Below are positions 59,908-64,000 of a stretch of 64,000 nt of DNA, piece after piece. The translations under genes and the position numbers were made by a program. Source of the DNA: Erythroxylum novogranatense (taxonomy: Eukaryota; Streptophyta; Magnoliopsida; Malpighiales; Erythroxylaceae); NCBI GenBank assembly GCA_029891385.1, contig CM057230.1, positions 19,171,372-19,235,371 on the forward strand, given 5' to 3'. Below the pieces are notes generated by a model that had not been told where the DNA came from, did not search any database, and saw only the letters and a list, made by a program, of their open reading frames with translations. The first letter of the stretch is position 1. Every line of letters begins with the position of its first letter.

Positions 59908-62152
59908 TGATGGGGTTTCGCAAGTTCACGGGTCTCAAGTAGTACAGTATAATATCGTCCCACAGGGAGTAATTGTGTAAGTACTAGGCTTGGATCACTC
60001 AATTAATTGGACTAATCACTCGTGTAGGATTGGGAAATTAAATTAAGAGAAAATTTAACTATCAAAATAAATAAATAGACAAAACCGATGCCGATTGTGT
60101 AAAAAATGGGGAAATAAAATAAGAAAATTAACTAGCAAAAATAACAAAATTAAAGCTAAAGAAAATTTGCTAATATTTCAAGGTGTTAATTCGAATGGAA
60201 TGTGGTAAGCTTCAAGGATGGTTCCACTTTTAGCGCTTTTTATGGACTTTACCCGGATCAATTTATGAGGTGAATTTTTGGTTGATAGAAGGTTGAGCCT
60301 AGAGTTTCTTAGATCATTTTTCAAGGTAATATTACGCAATAATCCTAGTCTACTATCGTAGCCCTAGCAATCAAGCATAACCCATTATGTTCTTTGCTCG
60401 CCTGGTTTTCTCTCATAAATTCAGTCTATGTCTAAATCTGAAATTTATAAGTTCCCTATTTGGAGTTTCATTATTAATTTTCACCTATCGGTTCTTCAAT
60501 TAACAACTAACGTCAAGTAATGGTTGGCCAAACTCAATACCAGCAAAATCAATTTCAAAACAGAGAAATCAAGACCAAAAATCCATACAAATAAATCAAC
60601 CAGATTTAATCCATAAAATTAACTAAAAGCTTCAGTCCAACCTTGAAGCTTCGGGGAAACTACTCAGCCATGATAGGATGAAGACCACAGAAATTATGCT
60701 CAGCAAACAACATTAAGAGAAATTAAATAAAAGAACAAAAATCGAATGAGTTTCGGGTCTCCCTCTAATGTTGCATCACTGTGCTCTTGTCGTTTTTCTA
60801 CAGGTGGTGCACCCTTGATGTCCATGCACCTTCAGTCCACGCTATTGCCTTCACACTCCAGTCCACGCTATTTCCGTCTAGACCACCCACACACACCTCA
60901 GCAGCTCACGTTATATTTTCCCCTTTGTTCACGCCCTTCAACAGCCCTCACTCACATTTTTATTTTTCTGCCCTCCAGACTTCACGCACTCACTGTTTAG
61001 CTCACACACAAACACAGTTAACGCTACTCCTTCATGAAACGCACAGCTCTCTACTTTCTCTACTTCAAGTCTTTTTTATTTTTCTTGGTTCCTCTCTCCA
61101 CGCTAACTCATCCTCTAGTTCCTCTATTCTCTTCACAACACAGACCACACTCCTCTCCTCAGTAACGCCCTCTCTCTATTCACTTGCCCCCCTATTCACG
61201 CACGCTACTCTCTTATTTATTTATTTTTTTCGTTCAGCTCATTCCATTCACGCTCCTTTCTTTCTTTCTTTCAGCCCAGCTCCAGCTCTCTTTCTTGTCT
61301 TGTTCTCCAGCTCACTCTCCTCTAGTTCATCTCTCCACGCTAACTCCTTCAGCCCCTTTGCACACACCCACTCTTCATGTAACGCCCAGCACCTACCATG
61401 TGTCAGTCTTTTTATTTTTTCTCTTGGCAGTGCGTGAAGAGCAGGTATTCTTGCATGGGTGTCTTGGCTTTCCAGCTATCCTCCATGCTGTTCATGTCTT
61501 TGGCATGGTCTCCTTTGTTTTCCAGCAGCTGCTGCTCACGATCTTCATTCAGTGACCACCATGCTTTGGTGGGTCTCTCCTCCCAGCAGCTGCTAATAGC
61601 CACTCCATGCTACCCCCTTCCTCTTTATTCTTTCCAGCTAATGTTTTGTTCTTGTGTGGGTCTCCTTCAAGTTGTCTTGATGGCTTGTTGTCCTCCTCCT
61701 TTTGCTCAACTTGCGTTTTCCCTTGTTTTTACCTTGGAGAGCTGTAAACAAATCAGAGTTGGTGAGTGCTCCTTGCTTTTTCCTCTCTTGTAACAGTGGT
61801 GGGTCTCCCATGTGTCAGCCTCGTGGTCCCTTTTGGTTGTCTGCTGTTGGTTTCTTTTTTTTTTTGGTCTTGTCAAGAGTCGCTCTCCCATCTCTTGCTT
61901 TATTTTCTTGTAGCTTTTGCGTAAGTTCTGCTCTTGCTCACCTCCTTGGTGTATGCATTTTTATGGTCACTCTCAAGCTAGCTGTTGGCTGTGTTCCCTC
62001 CTTCCTAATGTCTTTTTTTTCAATCAAAGTCATATAAGTGCATATTCAAAGGGAACTAAGCAAATTAGTGGGTAAAATATGAATAAAACCCAATAATTAA
62101 TTCAGGGATTAAGGAAAAAATGCCACTCGTTTCAATGATAAAAATGCCTTCA
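59908..62152 (-). repeat. 5' LTR of the Athila-like element
   Basis: 2245 bp, alignable with 36353-38569 end to end. Many of the differences lie at CAG/CTG sites. Confidence 0.9.
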
Positions 62153-62651
62153 ACACAAGCTGCGCTAGCGACGAGCTCCCCGAAAATTCAGACCTGATCC
62201 CAACATCTAAACATAATTCGATTCACACAAACATACATACACACATTCTACACATGCATTCTATCTATGAATTAAACACCCCATAAACCAAGGGGTTTCA
62301 TGCCATAACAATCCGAAGAAATTAAACAAGTATTCTCAACCATACATAATACAGAAGAAGGGCTAAATCCAAAATACATGAAAATGCTCCATGATGATAT
62401 GCTCGGAGGGCCAACTAAAGTACTAACTTAATACAAATCTCCTAACTATCTTGGAGTTTCCGATACCTTGCAAGATCAACGATCGTCTCGTTCTGCACCT
62501 GAGGAGTTGGAGATAATTGGGTGAGCTGCGAAGCTCAGTGGCATATACATTTATAGCCATTGGCAACGAGCCACACATTCAAGCATTTACACCAATATAC
62601 ACAAGCATAAATAAGTCAACACTTATCAATTTATAATCATCACGATAATAT
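62153..62651 (-). repeat. Continuation of the Tekay-like element B 5' LTR
   Basis: On minus, the stretch TGTGGCTCGTTGCCAATGGC ... AGCTCACCC ... CCTTGCAAGGTATCGG resembles 30690-30860 of the element A LTR (TGTGGCTCATTACTCGATGA ... AGCTCACCC ... CTTGCAAGGCATCGG). It is therefore the part of the same LTR whose end is at 36311-36352, split by the Athila-like insertion. Confidence 0.75.
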
Positions 62652-63965
62652 TGTTAGAGTAGTGCCCTAAAGGCAATCCCCTTTAGAGCTTTTTGTTCAT
62701 TGTTATGTACAGACTTTATGAATAAATAAAGAAAGGCATGTTTCATTTATTTGATATTCTTTATGAATTGATATTGATCTTTAATCAAATTAATGAAGTC
62801 CATGATATATGACATAGCATGAAGGAAATTATGATGTGATCATAATCTTGAGATTCCTATCATGTGCAATTATGTCAAGATTCAAATTTTCCTAGTCATA
62901 GGATTAATGAGACCTGGACATCATTAATCCGATGCACTAATATATGTCATACTCCTTGATTGGATCAAGCAAGGATCTCGTAAGCGTAAATATGAGATAT
63001 TTAGAGTTGACATATGGATGCTTACTAGTGGTAGTAAGTTCATTGATGATTCGCCATGAGATCATCACATGGATTTAATGTCGTTGATAATCTCATCATA
63101 GCAATGGTGCAAGTATCCTTAGACTTGAGGTACTCAAGGATATCTTAGACATCGATCCTGCATTTTGACTCCATTCCTTGTGGCCTTCCGAGGTTACTCA
63201 TAGGATGGTGCTTGGGTACGATTTGAGGTATTCAAGGTAATTGAGTAGCCAATAAAGGATTCATCACTTCTGTGAGAACAGAAGAGATACCCTGGCCTCT
63301 TGTCAGGATCATTACTTTAAGTCTCTGGCCAGAGCATGACTATGTCATGAAGAGTGTCTTCATGGACATATAAAGTAATGAGTCCTTAGACAGGAGCTGA
63401 TTTCACTTGGGCTAGACTTAGTCTAGTAAGAGTTGACATATTAGCCATACTCATAACCAAGTGGGGTATAGGATGATGAAAGGACGAATTGCATAGTAAT
63501 TGTCTATAGAAGGGTTCGTGATCCGTTCATGATGAATTCATCAAACCGATTACTTTCCGTCAATTGGGGTCATGATGTGTTGCTAGATACCGCCATGACT
63601 TGCTCAGATTAATTGTTAATCTAAGTGGCCAACATAACCTGAAACCTAAAGGGTCACACGATAAGAGTGACTCGGAGAATCAGTAAAATAGTAATTGGAC
63701 AGAGTTCCAATTATGGAGAGCATTAGATTAAATGGATCCCAATGGATTGGGATATGTCCCATGAGATCGCGACATCAATATTGCTAAGAAAGGTTTTGGG
63801 TCGTTTCAAAGATTCGGGGCCCTAGAGGGTAGAGACCCAACCCAGCTGGACTGGACCTTAGCAAATATATTATAATTAATTAATTAAGTAATTAATTAAT
63901 TAATTATATATATATATATTAGACATGTACGTGGAAGGAGAGGAAGGAGGCTTTAAGTTTAACTT

Positions 63966-63996
<31 letters not shown>

Positions 63997-64000
63997 AAAC
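62652..64000 (+). repeat. Copia-type LTR, start only, running off the window
   Basis: It begins TGTTAGAGTAGTGCCC and resembles the minus-strand LTR at 21727-20274, which starts TGTTAGTTTATGCCCTACAG. No protein coding is seen in 1.35 kb. It contains (TTAA)n and (TA)n runs at about 63870-63992. Its other end, and hence whether it is a solo LTR or part of a full element, lies outside. Confidence 0.6.

Larger units (their letters stand above)
36353..62152 (-). mobile_element. Athila-like Ty3/gypsy element, 25.8 kb including a nested array
   Basis: LTRs 36353-38569 (3' LTR) and 59908-62152 (5' LTR) both start TGATGGGG and end GCCTTCA on plus. On minus, the 5' LTR is followed by TTGGCGCCATTGCCGGGGA, a primer-binding site complementary to tRNA-Asp with one mismatch. 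This is typical of Athila/Tat elements. Gag (58.2-59.7 kb), protease (43.8-44.3 kb), RT, RNase H and integrase (40.7-43.4 kb) are all on minus. Gag and protease are separated by the nested array 44305-57911. No matching target duplicate was found at the outer ends (CTCGG against ACACA). No env-like gene was recognised. Confidence 0.9.

Overview
This is nuclear DNA of a flowering plant, probably a eudicot. It has three spliced housekeeping genes with GT/AG introns, plant-type Ty3/gypsy (Reina-, Tekay- and Athila-like) and Ty1/copia retrotransposons, and a scaffold gap of 100 Ns. There is no prokaryotic gene organisation. Family names rest on motif recognition by eye; no search was run.

Genic part (1-18.7 kb). 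Three genes were resolved exon by exon. (i) An HD-domain metal-dependent phosphohydrolase lies on the minus strand (1-3213; its 3' end is outside the window) and includes exons of 31 and 19 nt. (ii) TIM22, a mitochondrial inner-membrane import channel subunit, is complete on the minus strand (4803-6530, 170 aa). (iii) MBD4L, an HhH-GPD DNA glycosylase, is on the plus strand (6948-18689, 515 aa). TIM22 and MBD4L are head to head across 417 bp. The first MBD4L intron is about 10.1 kb because a Reina-like chromovirus (9255-17765, TSD TTTTA) sits in it in sense orientation. A pol-less, gag-carrying LTR element (10144-13297, TSD CGCCG) is nested inside the gag of that chromovirus.

Repeat part (18.7-64 kb). 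No host gene was recognised here. In order it holds: a copia RNase H remnant (19750-20262, minus); a 1.45-kb copia-type LTR with non-coding flank (20274-23.5 kb, minus); an array of the palindrome AAGTCGACTT; the N gap; a decayed Tekay/Del-like element on plus with 3-kb LTRs (to 32383); a second, truncated Tekay-like element on minus (32384-36352) whose 5' LTR resumes at 62153-62651; and, splitting that LTR, a 25.8-kb Athila-like element on minus (36353-62152). The Athila element is itself split between gag and protease by a 13.6-kb LTR-internal-LTR-internal-LTR array (44305-57911). That array is non-coding, carries PBS and PPT signals, and is bounded by one TSD (ATGTT). Another copia-type LTR starts at 62652 and runs off the window.

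The retroelements are nested several layers deep, and almost every coding region in them is broken. The most notable signals are: the three-LTR tandem array inside a single TSD; a trio of perfect GC-rich inverted repeats in the Tekay LTR, whose counterpart in the other LTR falls at the assembly gap; the AAGTCGACTT array; and a recurring difference between repeat copies at CAG/CTG sites (for example CAGT in one copy against GAT in the other). This last pattern also coincides with frameshifts at conserved pol motifs and may be either a methylation-linked sequencing artefact or a real mutational signature.
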